Source: Pegea sp. RAD2-039 (lineage: Eukaryota > Chordata > Thaliacea > Salpida > Salpidae). Taken from it: a stretch of DNA of 64,000 nt. The DNA lies in contig JAQGEQ010000080.1 in NCBI GenBank assembly GCA_034620365.1, forward strand, positions 310,001-374,000, written 5' to 3'. Below the pieces are notes generated by a model. That model worked only from the letters and a program-made list of their open reading frames with translations. It was not told where the DNA came from and searched no databases. The translations under genes were made by a program, and so were the position numbers. Shown here piece by piece: positions 1-11,163 of this stretch (the stretch's first letter is position 1; each line of letters opens with the position of its first letter).

Positions 1-165
1 TGGTTATTAACTTCCTTCAGCAAAAATGTCTCATATCTAAAACAAACTATATTTTAAATAAATTGACAGATATCTTTTCATAAAGTATCTTTGAAAAAAC
101 ATTGATTAAGAAAAGAGCTTTATTTTATAAATAAAGTATTTTGTAAGTAACTATAAAGAAGAAAG
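1..165 (+). repeat. diverged direct repeat, copy A
   Basis: This stretch aligns by eye with 1803-1980 in the same orientation. Shared landmarks are ATTAACTT(T)CCTT, a CAAAAA.TTCTCAT block, ACAAACTAT, and a later AAATAAAG block. Identity is roughly 70%. The copy is cut by the window edge, so the left boundary is unknown. Confidence 0.5.
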
Positions 166-619
166 TGATGAATTTGTTTATCGTTTTCAAAATTTGAAGC
201 TTTTACTAAAAAGGTATAATTCTGTTCATGCTCCATCTGTTGACGTCATTGTTTATTGTATTATTATAAAATACTTGGCAAGAAACTTATATACTAGATG
301 ATTAGTTTAGATTTACATCACAATACCTTTGTATTAATCTTGAACCCTGAATGGTACTTACTGAACAGTGTAATAGGGCACCAGCCGCTGTAAGGGATAA
401 GTAGCTGTAAACAGAGTAGAATGATGTCATGTATCGAGTTTAATTAAGGTTATGTTCATTTCCTCACTATTTAGATAATTAAAAGTTTATCAGAACTTAC
501 TAATAAAATTTCATAAATTTTAAAGATCATTTGAAAGTTTATCAAAAGCATCCAATAAAGATTTGGTTCTCAACATCTAAGTTGATGAATGAGGTACATT
601 ACCTTCCATTTAAACTCAA

Positions 620-840
620 TGATTTGTTAATATACTTGATTCTTTACAAGATAGAAGGGCAGAGATAATGGATATCCAGTTGTTACCCATGCAGCAAGAT
701 TCCATTTTCAATTTTAATAAAGTTATGCAGTGGAACAGACAGACTGATACAGTTGTGCTTGGTTGGTGTCGCAGGAGCTGCCAGAACGAAGTTGACATCA
801 ATTACAAGCTGCAAGCTAGGCGTTAAATCCAGATTTTAAT
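620..840 (+). repeat. dispersed repeat, less A+T-rich than its surroundings
   Basis: The block around 665-780 aligns in inverted orientation with 29640-29900. Shared landmarks, in this strand, include GTTGTTNNCCAT, GCAGNNNNATTCCA, GTTATGCAG and CAGACAGACTGAT-like text, then an AGAGCT/AGGAGCTGCC block ending in GAACGA. It is less A+T-rich than its surroundings. No frame is open across both copies, so it may be a decayed mobile element, coding or SINE-like. I do not recognise the family. Confidence 0.5.
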
Positions 841-1569
841 TGAGATTTTTGAGGCTTATAGAAGTGGTGTCATTAAAAAGTCTAACATTCTTCTATCTGG
901 GTTTACCCAGACTTATCCATTTTCGAAAAATGTGCAGTAATCTTAACTCTCGATATAAAATAAAATTTATTAATTAGTATATGTAGTTTAATAGAATGGT
1001 TACCTGATAATATAGTTAACTTTTCTGTAGGAACTTGTTGAAATAATAATTAAAAACTTTTAAACTGATTAAATAGGTAATAAATATAAAACACAAATTT
1101 TTTATTTAATTTGTTTCTAAAAAATTGGAATACGATTTTGTAAGTTGGTCTAAAATTGAAGATTAAGAAATAATTTTCGGAAATATGTGTCCTTCTAGGC
1201 TTAAACCTGGGACTTCGTGCGTTTTTCAGGCAGTTGCGAAAACTGCTACACAAAACAGAAGGACATAATCAAGATGAAATTATCATTTCCATTGCTTCCA
1301 AATATATTAGAATTCAATTTTCTGAGCTGGTGTTAAACTAACTAAAAAAGTAAAAATCCAGAAATTTAAAGAAGATATATTTCGATAATAGAGGGACTCT
1401 GTGGGATGAGTTGAAATCATTTTACGATAAAGTATTTTTTAAAAGAAGGTTGAAATTAAAAACAGGTATAAAAGTGCATTAATTATGGTTCTGGTCAGAA
1501 AACAAACTAGTTAAAAATGTTATATTGAATAATCTAATTTTAATCTAGACAATACCTCTTTGTTTGGAC

Positions 1570-1634
1570 ATCAAGATGGATGAAGAGTTAAGTTTGATTG
1601 ATTACTAATAAATCTTGCTTCTCATCCATTTGAT
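1570..1634. repeat. short imperfect inverted repeat
   Basis: The left arm ATCAAGATGGATGAAGAG (1570-1587) and right arm CTTCTCATCCATTTGAT (1618-1634) are near reverse complements around a 30-nt loop. Nothing else marks the function. Confidence 0.4.
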
Positions 1635-1802
1635 TTAATCCAACTTCATCATAGATGCAGCAACACTATATTACAACAGATTGGATTTATTCATTTATTA
1701 ATGTTGGCATTGATACCTGGTAAGTGAGATTTATTTTTAAATAACAAATCTAAAGAGTGATAATTATATAATATGATAATAATTATAAAATATTCTTCAT
1801 GG

Positions 1803-1980
1803 GAAAAGTATGACTATTAACTTTCCTTAACAAAAACTTCTCATGTGTTTGACAAACTATTTATTAATTGAAAGAAATTTTCTTAACAAGCATCTTAATG
1901 AAATAATTTGAGTAATAAAAGATTTGTAATTAAAAAAAAAAGTTACTTTTTTGTATTAAATAAAGAAAACAGAGATAACT
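1803..1980 (+). repeat. diverged direct repeat, copy B
   Basis: Second copy of the sequence at 1-165, in direct orientation about 1.8 kb away. It may be an old tandem duplication or two insertions of one repeat family. No coding content is visible. Confidence 0.5.
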
Positions 1981-4799
1981 CTTTTTACCTCTAATAGAAT
2001 ATAAAGCTAACAATAAAAAAGTAATTAAAACAATTTTTAAACAAGCTTAATTTATCTGTAGTTTGTAAATAGCAATAAAATGGGAGATTTATAAATAAAC
2101 TAAATATTGAAATGTCAAAAACCTCAAAATCTAATTTAAGTTTCAGGAAAAACCTTTTATTCTCTCATTATAAATTACAGAATAAATTTACAGTGTAAAC
2201 TGAAAAAATAGAATTGATACAATTTTCGACCAAGAGATAGATTTTAAGTAAACTTGAATATCAAGTTTATAGTTCTTAAACTTCCTTTGTTATCTCATTT
2301 ATTAGTTAAACAATAACACAGTGTTAATCAACTGTCAAACCTCATCAAGTAATTTAAAATGATCAATACCAAACCAAGATGAAATCAAATAAACTTACAA
2401 TAACTAAAAATTTAATGATATAAACAAAAGATATTACCTAGATTTAAAACAAAAGTTTTTGATTTCAGATATATGAAACTTAGTTTCAAAACAAAATCAG
2501 GTTGAACTTCAGACAAACAATGTTAAATATGGCGTTTAAATATTTTTGAACTTTAATATTTCGTTTTGTATAATATGTAAATAATTTATAGAAAACATCT
2601 TCAACAGTAAAAAAAGTCATTTTTTATTTAAAAAAATATACAAATTAATTTCCCATAAGTTTTTTTTAGAAAGCACAAAAATGGATAACGAATGAGTTTT
2701 AAGGTCTTGAAGTGTAGTGGAAAATAGCAATATATTATATAAAAATCAATAATTAAATTCATAAATAAATTGGATACATAATTTCAGAAACTTATTTGCG
2801 ACTTTAAAATAAAATTTGTTAATTAATCTAACTAGCTTTTCAATGGTTGCTAAAAAATAGAAAATAAAATTTCCTTTTTCTGTCATCAATATATTTTAAA
2901 AAGAATTTACTAGCATTTGTCGAAGAAGCTTCTAAAAAGACTGCATAAAACTGTACACACAAGATTACCTGAAAATTTTATGAACCAGCTAATCTAATCT
3001 GTAATATCAGCCTAAAACTACTAAAATTATTAACTTGATACACAAATGTAAAAAAATACAACAACTGCACTTGATTATGAAACCACTTGACTTTCCAGTA
3101 GAGTATGTTCATGATTCTTGTGGGTATAAGAAAGTACTTATATTGATAGCTTCAAAAAAATTATCAATTGCAAAAATAATTTTAAGTTTAAAACGTTTTC
3201 TGTTTACAAAAAGTTTATTATGTTTAATTAAAGCATAAACACAGATAAGTTGAGTTTCAAAGAGTTAAAACTAGAATTGTAGTAAAACATGCGTTTCATT
3301 TATTGCTAAAATAAAGTTAATTTGATTTACGTGAGTATCTTCAGTTATAAGTTTAGATCTGGTGAACAAGTGAGTCTTTGTTATTTCAAAACTTGTAGGA
3401 GAGTTCTTTAAATCCTACGATCAAAGTTAAAATGTATGCTTTCCTTAATTTTTTAATAATTGCTAGTCAACTAAAACTGCCTAAAAATGTTTTTCAGCTA
3501 TAGTCACTGCCATGACAAATCAAATCGCTAACTACTTTTGTAAATAAGTTTCATTTGTCTAAGTCTACAAATAATTGCAACTTGCAAATTGCTTTTATTT
3601 CTCATCAAAAATTGTTTTTTTTTTAAATCTTTTTTACTGGCTAAATGCAGATAGATTTAAAGCGTAAGTACATGCTTGAAGAACTAAGCACTTCTAATTT
3701 TTATGCCAGAATATAATCTCAATCTTAAGTTTAAAATAAAAAATAGAAAGATTTTGTAAATCGATGAATCTCTTGCTTGTATCTAATCATTAATCTCAAT
3801 GTTTATATCAAAAGCTCTAATTGATCCTGGCATAGATGCTAGAAAAGGGTTAATAATTGAAATATTTATGTCACAATAAAGTTCATTTTATAGAGTTCAA
3901 TGATTAGAAATTTAAAGTATAAAAAAATTATAAGTTTTTTTGAGATAAAATACTATTCTAACAATGACAGAGAGAGAGACAGACAGACAAGAACCTTATA
4001 ACGTTTGAAATTATCCGAAGGTGAAAGTTTAAAGTTTCTACTGAAGTTTAAAAATTGAGATTCAGTATTTCAAAGGATATTGACAAAAATAATCGAAAAC
4101 GATGAACTAGATATTACAAGCTATGTTTAGATAATGAATTTTTTGTAGAATGGATTTCATCAGTTTATTTTTACCAAAAATCAATTTAGAAGTCAAGCCA
4201 ATAAAACCAAGCAGAAAAATTGTTTTATCGACAAATTTAAAGCATGATGATAACTACTGCATAAAATACATTCAATTATGCACATCAGATACTTTATTTG
4301 TAACGAGTATGATTTTTATGAATTTTATTTGCTCTTTGAATAGAGCCAAGTTCGATCATGAAGCTAATTAAACATTAATTTAGTTAACTCATAAAATACG
4401 CAAGCTATATGAAAAGTTCTAAAGAGTAGTTTTTTTTTCGATAATAATTTTAATAAAGAGAAGTTGATACTTATTATTAGGAACTCTTTTTAGTTTCTAT
4501 TTTTGATTAATTTTAACGTTTTGTTACTTAATTTAACAAATCGCTAAAATCATTTAGAATTAAAACTATAAAAGAATAAAGGTTTTTTTAATTAGCTTCT
4601 ATATTTTTAAAATATAGTCCACTTTTTTTATTTACAAATTAATTGGAAATTTGAAAAAAAAATCAGGAAAAAGCTTTAAACTTTTTTTTTTAATTTCTTT
4701 TTTCTTAAATCTAAAAAAGGGAAGGTATTTCGCAAGAAACTCTATTTAAAAGCTAGCAGATAGTTCAGCTTCCATTTTATCTATTTTTTCTTTCGCGAT

Positions 4800-4860
4800 A
4801 TGTTCTACAAGGTAGTTCCGTCTCGTGGATGGCCTGGACCCGCCCGTCTTCATGGTTTGT
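4800..4860 (+). other. G+C-rich islet, possible exon or 5' leader
   Basis: About 60 nt are clearly richer in G+C than the surrounding DNA. An ATG at 4800 opens a frame with CGT, GGA, TGG, CCT, GGA, CCC, GCC and CGT codons, and a weak donor (CATG|GTTTGT) follows. It lies 1 kb upstream of the first recognised exon of the gene starting at 5861. It could be an upstream exon of that gene or a repeat remnant. I cannot identify the encoded peptide. Confidence 0.25.
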
Positions 4861-5860
4861 TGCCAAGTTCATGTTTGGATGTTCTTGTTAACTATTCGGT
4901 AAACTTAGTGTATAGACTACATATTGTATTTTTACAATTTTAAGTTGCTATACTGTTAATCATTCTTTAATTTTTTCTCCCTTTTTTTACAAAGTTCAAC
5001 AAAAGTTACTTTATGTTTCTTGATTTATCAAGAATTTATTTTTATATTTTGTGATTAATTTAATTTAATTTAATCATTTTTAATTCATTATTGGTTATTA
5101 CTGTTTATATTTTCGTTTTATTTTTAGCATATATTTTTTTAAATGCTTCTATTCTAGATTTTTATTCTTAATAAAGGTTAAATTAAGGATATATTAATGA
5201 AATGTTGCATTATCGCTTATATGCTTAAAAATATTTTGTTATGTATATTATGTTATTATATCTAAACTTGAACACGCTTCTAGTTTTTGAGTTATATTGA
5301 ATATAACTTTAAATATTATCATTAAATAAAATTATTTATTTGCTTCTTTATATTTTATATTAACTAATTAGCAAAAAAAATCTTAAACTTATTTAAGCTA
5401 AACTTCAAGTCTAACATATAATTCTAACAAAGAATTATTTATATTTTTTCTATTATTGTTTTAATTTCAACTCTAAACTTTGTCTTTAAAAATATTCTAT
5501 TTTTAAATTTAAATTTTATGGATTTTTTGCCCACTATATTTAGGGTTGTTTTTAATATAACTTAAAATTAATTAATTTAAATTAATTATATTTAAAATTT
5601 TCTTGAGACTGCTTTAAGAAGACTGCTTTTTTGAAGATTGCTTTGTAATTTAAGAATTTTTGTAAAAACTAAAAAATTCTTTATTTTTTTCTAAACTAAC
5701 TAATTTTATTTTGTAGTTCAGGTTTAATTTTAACTTTGTGAAAAAAACTTTCGCAAAGATGAATTGCTAATTCAGCTGAGCTGTAAACAGACAGAATAGA
5801 ATTTTCCTTATATGAAATTTTATCTAAACATCTATATCATTATTATAAAATAAAGTTACC

Positions 5861-6850
5861 ATGCAAGCTACGAGAAGAGGTAGTTCATTTTCCAGTTTCG
5901 ATGTTTCAAATTCTTTAGCTATATCGCATGAACCATGCGACTCTGGGTTTGAATCACCCTTGCCGTCTTTAGGTCTGTTTGAAGTGTAATTATGAACTAA
6001 TTAGAGTTTGTAACTTTGGATGTTTTGTTCATAGGTTTTACAAACCCAACAACTCTCCCTGCAAATAATAGAAAGACTGAAGAACTAGAAGATGATCTAC
6101 AGTTTGAATTTACAGATGAAGGTATGCTTCTTACACTGTTTTCCTTTATTCTCTGACTAAGATTTCTTTTTTTAGAATTTAATCCTCGGAAAGATCATTC
6201 TGATACAGATAATGAATGTAAGTTTTGCAATTTATTACCAGGTATGGTGAGATAACATATATTTATCTTCCAGTTGAAGATGATAGTTTATCATTGGATG
6301 AACAAGTTATCTCCACTGAGATCTCTACTCGGCCAAAATCGAAGCCTATCCCTGTACCTAGTTAGTTTTCTGTTTGCTCAAATTACTTTCTCCTTACTTT
6401 TGAATGATACAACTTTATATGGTATTTGTTTTTGGCGACTTCAGTTTCGTCAACAAAGGCGTTTTCATTGAGTTTTAATTGCAGCTTCACCAGAGTTATT
6501 GTATGGTTAACTGTCAACAAATTTTGTTTGTTTTTAGAAGTGAAAGGTAGACGGAGAACAAGCCGAGAAAAGGTCTCAACTCCAAATTCATTTACTGATT
6601 TATCTTCTAGTGAAGTGAGAAACATTTAAATTGTGTTTTGATATCTTACAAGATTCAATTCAAAAAAGAAATTAATTTTGTTTCACAGAGATGGAAGCTT
6701 GTTTTTACCGGAAGTGAAACGGAATTCTTCGAAAATCTTACAAAGATACGAAAACTAGCCAGGGAAGAATCAAAGAAAGCCTTTCTTAGGAAGAATTTTG
6801 CCAAGAACGATGAAAGAAAAGTTTATAATTTTCAAAATGTTAAAAAATAA
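5861..6850 (+). CDS. six-exon gene, unrecognised 187-aa acidic/basic protein
   Basis: The coding exons are 5861-5972, 6035-6121, 6176-6217, 6274-6360, 6541-6614 and 6689-6850, joined by short introns (54 to 180 nt) with GT-AG ends. Every junction keeps frame, giving 187 residues and a TAA. The protein starts Ser-rich (MQATRRGSSFSSF). A long acidic middle follows (ELEDDLQFEFTDEEF, residues about 50-95), then a basic patch GRRRTSREK near 112-120. The C terminus (residues about 135-187) is probably helical and opens RWKLVFTGSETEFFENL. Exon 5 uses the second AG of a TAG-AAG tandem acceptor, because the first would bring in a stop. A candidate 3' splice site ends at 5790, 70 nt before the ATG. I do not recognise the family; the layout suggests a nuclear protein, which is inference. 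The gene model is fairly secure, the function unknown. Confidence 0.65.
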
Positions 6851-6986
6851 ATGTCTTGACTAACACTAGGTCTTGACGATCTAGTGTTTACAACAAATGT
6901 TTTTAAGATTAAATGAATTTGTGATTTTTTTTTGTTGAGCAGAATTTTCGTTTTCTGTTTTTTGCGCTCTGATAAGTTTCTTGTCT

Positions 6987-6992
6987 AATAAA
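6987..6992 (+). promoter_or_regulatory. candidate poly(A) signal AATAAA
   Basis: An AATAAA hexamer lies about 137 nt after the stop of the six-exon gene. This is a plausible 3' UTR length. Such hexamers are frequent by chance in DNA this rich in A+T. Confidence 0.4.
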
Positions 6993-7430
6993 AAAATTTG
7001 AAATTATTTTATAGTGAATATAAAAAGAGGTGAAAAGTTGGTATCAAAAACAGTTTTTTTAGAGAATTTAAATATTTCACAATCTACAGATTTAGGAACA
7101 ATACTTTAGTTTGTATTAAGCAACCAGTATTCAAAAAAGGTCAAATCTAGCGTTGAAATCCATTAGTTGAACTCCACCAGCGAATATTAGGGCTCATTAT
7201 AATCTTATTGGTACTTAATCTACTTTGTAGTTTTAACTTTTTTTGGAAAAATAAATTAATTTTAAGCCACAGTTGAATTTTATGTTAATTTTATTACAAA
7301 AGAAGTTACAAGTGATTAGTCAAGCGTGACGAGCTGATGCAACTAAGATTTGCTTTACCCATAATTTCTACCTTTTATTTGTATAATCAGCTCAACTTTT
7401 TCAATATCTATTTTACTTTTTTTTATTTAT

Positions 7431-10149
7431 TTATTACAATAAATGCGAAGGAGGCCTGAAAAGAGTATCTCTCCCTAACACACATTCTTATAAATAATAT
7501 CTATTAAGTTAAAAATATAGAGAGTAAAAGATGTAACACATGTCATTTAACTGTGAACACTTATAAGTAGATTTTAATGGTTAGTTTATTACTTCAGCGA
7601 GAAATTGATCATCATTCATATATATGTCAATTCATCTTTGAACAAGTTTTAGTTTTTGGAAACATTTGACTTATGGTCATTGTGTTTATATACTTGTTTA
7701 AAATATTTACAAATATAAACTTGATTTGTTTACATCAAAAGCTTAAGGAATTATAATATCATATTTGGTCTTGAGATGATTTTCAAAATGAATATTTCTT
7801 ATTTCAAAAGATACTGATTTAATCATTTATCATGTAGCAATAAACTGAAAAGTAAAATAAATAAATCCTTCAATTATTAAAAGTGATTTCTATTACCTAG
7901 AATAATGAAAATTTGTTTATAAATTTATCTTTCCAACAGTAAATTGTAAAAGCAATCATCAGAGCTAGATAAAACAAAATTAAATGCTAAAATATGATAA
8001 TCTTTTGATTGATATTCAACTAATGTAAGACTTGTGTTTATTGATTATTTCAAGACCAAAAAAATCTATTTCATTTGTTTTTTCTTCCTTATCCTTTAAG
8101 AAGAAGTAATAGCTAAAAACCTTTTTATTGACAGTTAAAAAACACAGTTATTGATAACTAAAAGTGTTTGAATAAGGAATAATGTGTCATAAATATTTGA
8201 AGAAATAATTGAATAGAAAATTCCATGATAACTAATTTTCACATTTAGTGAAATATTACAGCAAGTTAAATCTTTTATAAGAAATGTAGTTTTGAAAATT
8301 TTTATTTGTCACCAAATAAAATTATTTCTAGAATGATATTACTGTCATGTGATCATGAGAAAAACTGTTTTTGCGAAATAGATTACAGCACATTTTGAAG
8401 GAACCAGAAGAGGTTATAAAGTGATGACTAGCTGACTTCTTATTGGCTAGATTTGTAGGATTATTGGTAGACGTGTAAGCAATTACCCCTTAAAGGTATT
8501 TACCTATTATGCGTATTGGCTTCAATTAATTTTCAGTAGTCCTTTAATAAAAATGATTTTAAATTAATTAGCTTCAGGTGTATTTATTCTTTTTTAAGTT
8601 TGAATTAATTGCAATAAATCTTTAAATAACTATTCTATATTCAATAAAAATTTCTCACATTTTAATTTTTATTTACTTTATAAAATCATATAATGAACCA
8701 CAAAAACTAGTTTAAAATTTGATAACAACTTTAAGTTTTGCTAATCTACCTTTGATAATAATACAAGTCTTTATCATTTAAAAATTATAAGCTGAAAACT
8801 TTAACGTTAGTATAGTTTACTATCTTATATGTGATTATTTTTAAAACCATACTAAAATAAATTGCAAGTATTTTTTTAATTAGTCATAAATTATTACAAT
8901 AGTATTTTAATATTTTTAATACAATTGAAACGTTTGTTGCTATACATTTATGATAGCTTTATCATGTTGCCTTAAAATACCGAATCATATTTTATCGGCT
9001 GCTATAAGAGCTGTAGAAATCTAACAATACTCAATATAGAAGCTAATCATCAACTTGTATATTTAAGAATATGGAAAATAATTTGTTTTAACCTAAACGA
9101 TTACAAACCTTTTAGCAAAATTATATTTTTGAAACTTGTAAGAACTACGATTAAAAAAATTGTTATTGCCTCATAATATCAAACACTTTTTAATTAGTTG
9201 TTAACTATTTTTAATTACTTTGTGTATTTCTTAGAAAATTTAAAAATGAAAGAAGTTTTAATCAAGCTGTGAAAATATTTAATTGGCAACACTGCTTACA
9301 ACGTTCTTAGAAATGTAAATCACGTGATAATCATACGATAATCATACGATAATCATACGATAGTCACGACATGTTTTTAAGTTTTAATTATACAAACTAT
9401 TAAGTTATGCTTTTACCAAGTATTATTCAGAAAACATCCTGTCCATAGTAGCATAATTTATTCTAAAGTTTATTTTATGCTGGCTACATATCAATTTTCA
9501 TAAAGATATGACAAGCAATTTTACCTTATTAGTATCTGTGATACTAATGCATTGGCACTTTGTTTTTCAAAATTTCTGGAAATAGTTATTTTATTATTAT
9601 GGTTGAATTCAAATTTATTCTATTAGAGCTATATATAACAATAAAAGATTATTAACCTAAAACTTAAGGTGTTATGAACATTGGATGAATTAAGTTTTTA
9701 TATTAGTAATGAGATTTTGAAAAAGTCTTTGAAAAAGATTTTGTAAAAGGTCGATGAGAAATAAACTAAAATGTACATCTTTAGAAATAGATGATGCACC
9801 TAAAATTCTACCTTAAGTGCATATTTAGAGTTCACATGGTGTGATTATAAATCACTTTTTAATTCGTAAGTAAATACGACCATAAATAAGGTTCTGTGAT
9901 TGTAAGAACTAAAAAAAATATGTTTAATGATGTTTAAACCCAAGGTATACAAATAATTTTAAAGATATCCTAAAGGTCTTCTTATGTGTTATTAATAAAA
10001 ATTCATTTAATTATTATTAGTTAAAGTATATCTACTGGATAAAATTTCTATATAAAGTCTTGCGACATCTATTTACAAGTATTATCTGTGATTATATTTA
10101 GTAGCGAGAGGTGCTCTTTTCAGACCCTCCTTCGCATTTATTGTAATAA
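7431..10149. mobile_element. 2.7-kb element with ~48-bp terminal inverted repeats
   Basis: The left end (7431-7478) reads TTATTACAATAAATGCGAAG and continues with GAGGCCTGAAAAGAGTATC. The right end (10103-10149) is its reverse complement with a few mismatches. The interior shows no frame long enough for a transposase and no recognisable domain, so this is probably a non-autonomous or decayed DNA transposon. A sequence homologous to the left end recurs at 41177-41275. I could not fix the target-site duplication, because both flanks are low-complexity TTTATT-like text. The superfamily is undetermined. Confidence 0.6.
9326..9367 (+). repeat. 11-bp tandem repeat GATAATCATAC, 3.8 copies
   Basis: Three exact copies of GATAATCATAC (9326-9358) are followed by a partial variant GATAGTCAC. 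The array sits inside the terminal-inverted-repeat element. Confidence 0.85.
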
Positions 10150-11163
10150 GTAATTAGATAAAATTTAGGCATTAAAAATAATATAAGTTTAATTAACATT
10201 TCCTAAAAATCTGCTGAACATAAGAAATGAAATGGAAACTTATTTACTTGACTGATATTTCAACTAATATCTTGAGATTTGAAAAGAAAGATGTTTAAGC
10301 TGTTGAATTTGAGATTTTCGTTGTTATTAACCTTTCTTTAAAATTTTCTTGTTGTCAAACTCATTTAGATTGTTCATTACAACGGTTTATAGAAACTGTG
10401 ACACTATATTTAAACAAAAAGCGTTTAAATACTAAAAAGATGCTGAACAATTTTTTATCTGTATAGAATATTTTAGTAGTTTTGAAATGTAAACAAAATA
10501 ATAACACATAATAAAATTCAAAAATTTAAAACTGGCAGCACTTAATAGTTTTGTCCAAAATCAACCTTTTTTCTGCTTCAATGACCTCTAGCCTATTTTT
10601 ATGTCGTCATTATTTTGAATTTCTTATATGATGGCATGCTTTTATAAAGTACTTGTTATGTAGTAACTTGTTTTTATACTATCATTTATTTTATACGGTC
10701 ATTTAATTTGTTTTTTTAGTTTAAATTATTTGTCAATCTATTAAATATTTGTGTACAAATGTGTAAACTGCTATTACATAAAATGCTTATTCTACTATAA
10801 ATAACAGTAATTGATACTAATTAATTAATTAATAATAAATAACTATGATCAGTTATAATTTCATTCATTTATATATCTATTTGCATCTTGCACAAAGTGA
10901 TTTCAAGTTTTCATGATTTTTTTTAATTGATAACTATCATTAAAGATAGTTAATAGAATTTAGATAAATTCTTGGTTCAAACTGAGTTTGTTCCCTAAGT
11001 TTTGCTGTTGAATGATATATATTTTTTAATCAACTTTATGTATGATTAAAGTTACTATTTAAGAAATGCTTAAATTCATAAATAAATCTTGTACTTTTGA
11101 TAATTATATGAAAAATTTATATATATCAAAATTTTATTCAGACAAAATAACTACTGAAATTTG

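Larger units (their letters stand above)
1..4799. other. gene-poor A+T-rich region
   Basis: No exon chain with consistent splice sites was found here. The stretch holds diverged direct repeats (1-165 and 1803-1980), a dispersed repeat (620-840), a short inverted repeat (1570-1634) and many A/T runs. Open frames are short (61 to 73 codons) and have no recognisable product. Apart from these I see nothing I can name. Confidence 0.6.

Noticed and set aside
5944..5960. tRNA-like GGGTTTGAATCACCC (T-arm resemblance)
   Set aside because: It is inside a coding exon, and no acceptor stem, D-arm or anticodon arm can be drawn around it.
6383..6629. Overlapping frames of 65-80 codons around 6.3-6.6 kb
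   Set aside because: They read through introns of the six-exon gene or lie antisense to it. The splice-consistent chain explains the region.
9326..9367. CRISPR-like array of short repeats
   Set aside because: The 11-bp units are directly adjacent with no spacers, in eukaryotic DNA. It is a microsatellite.
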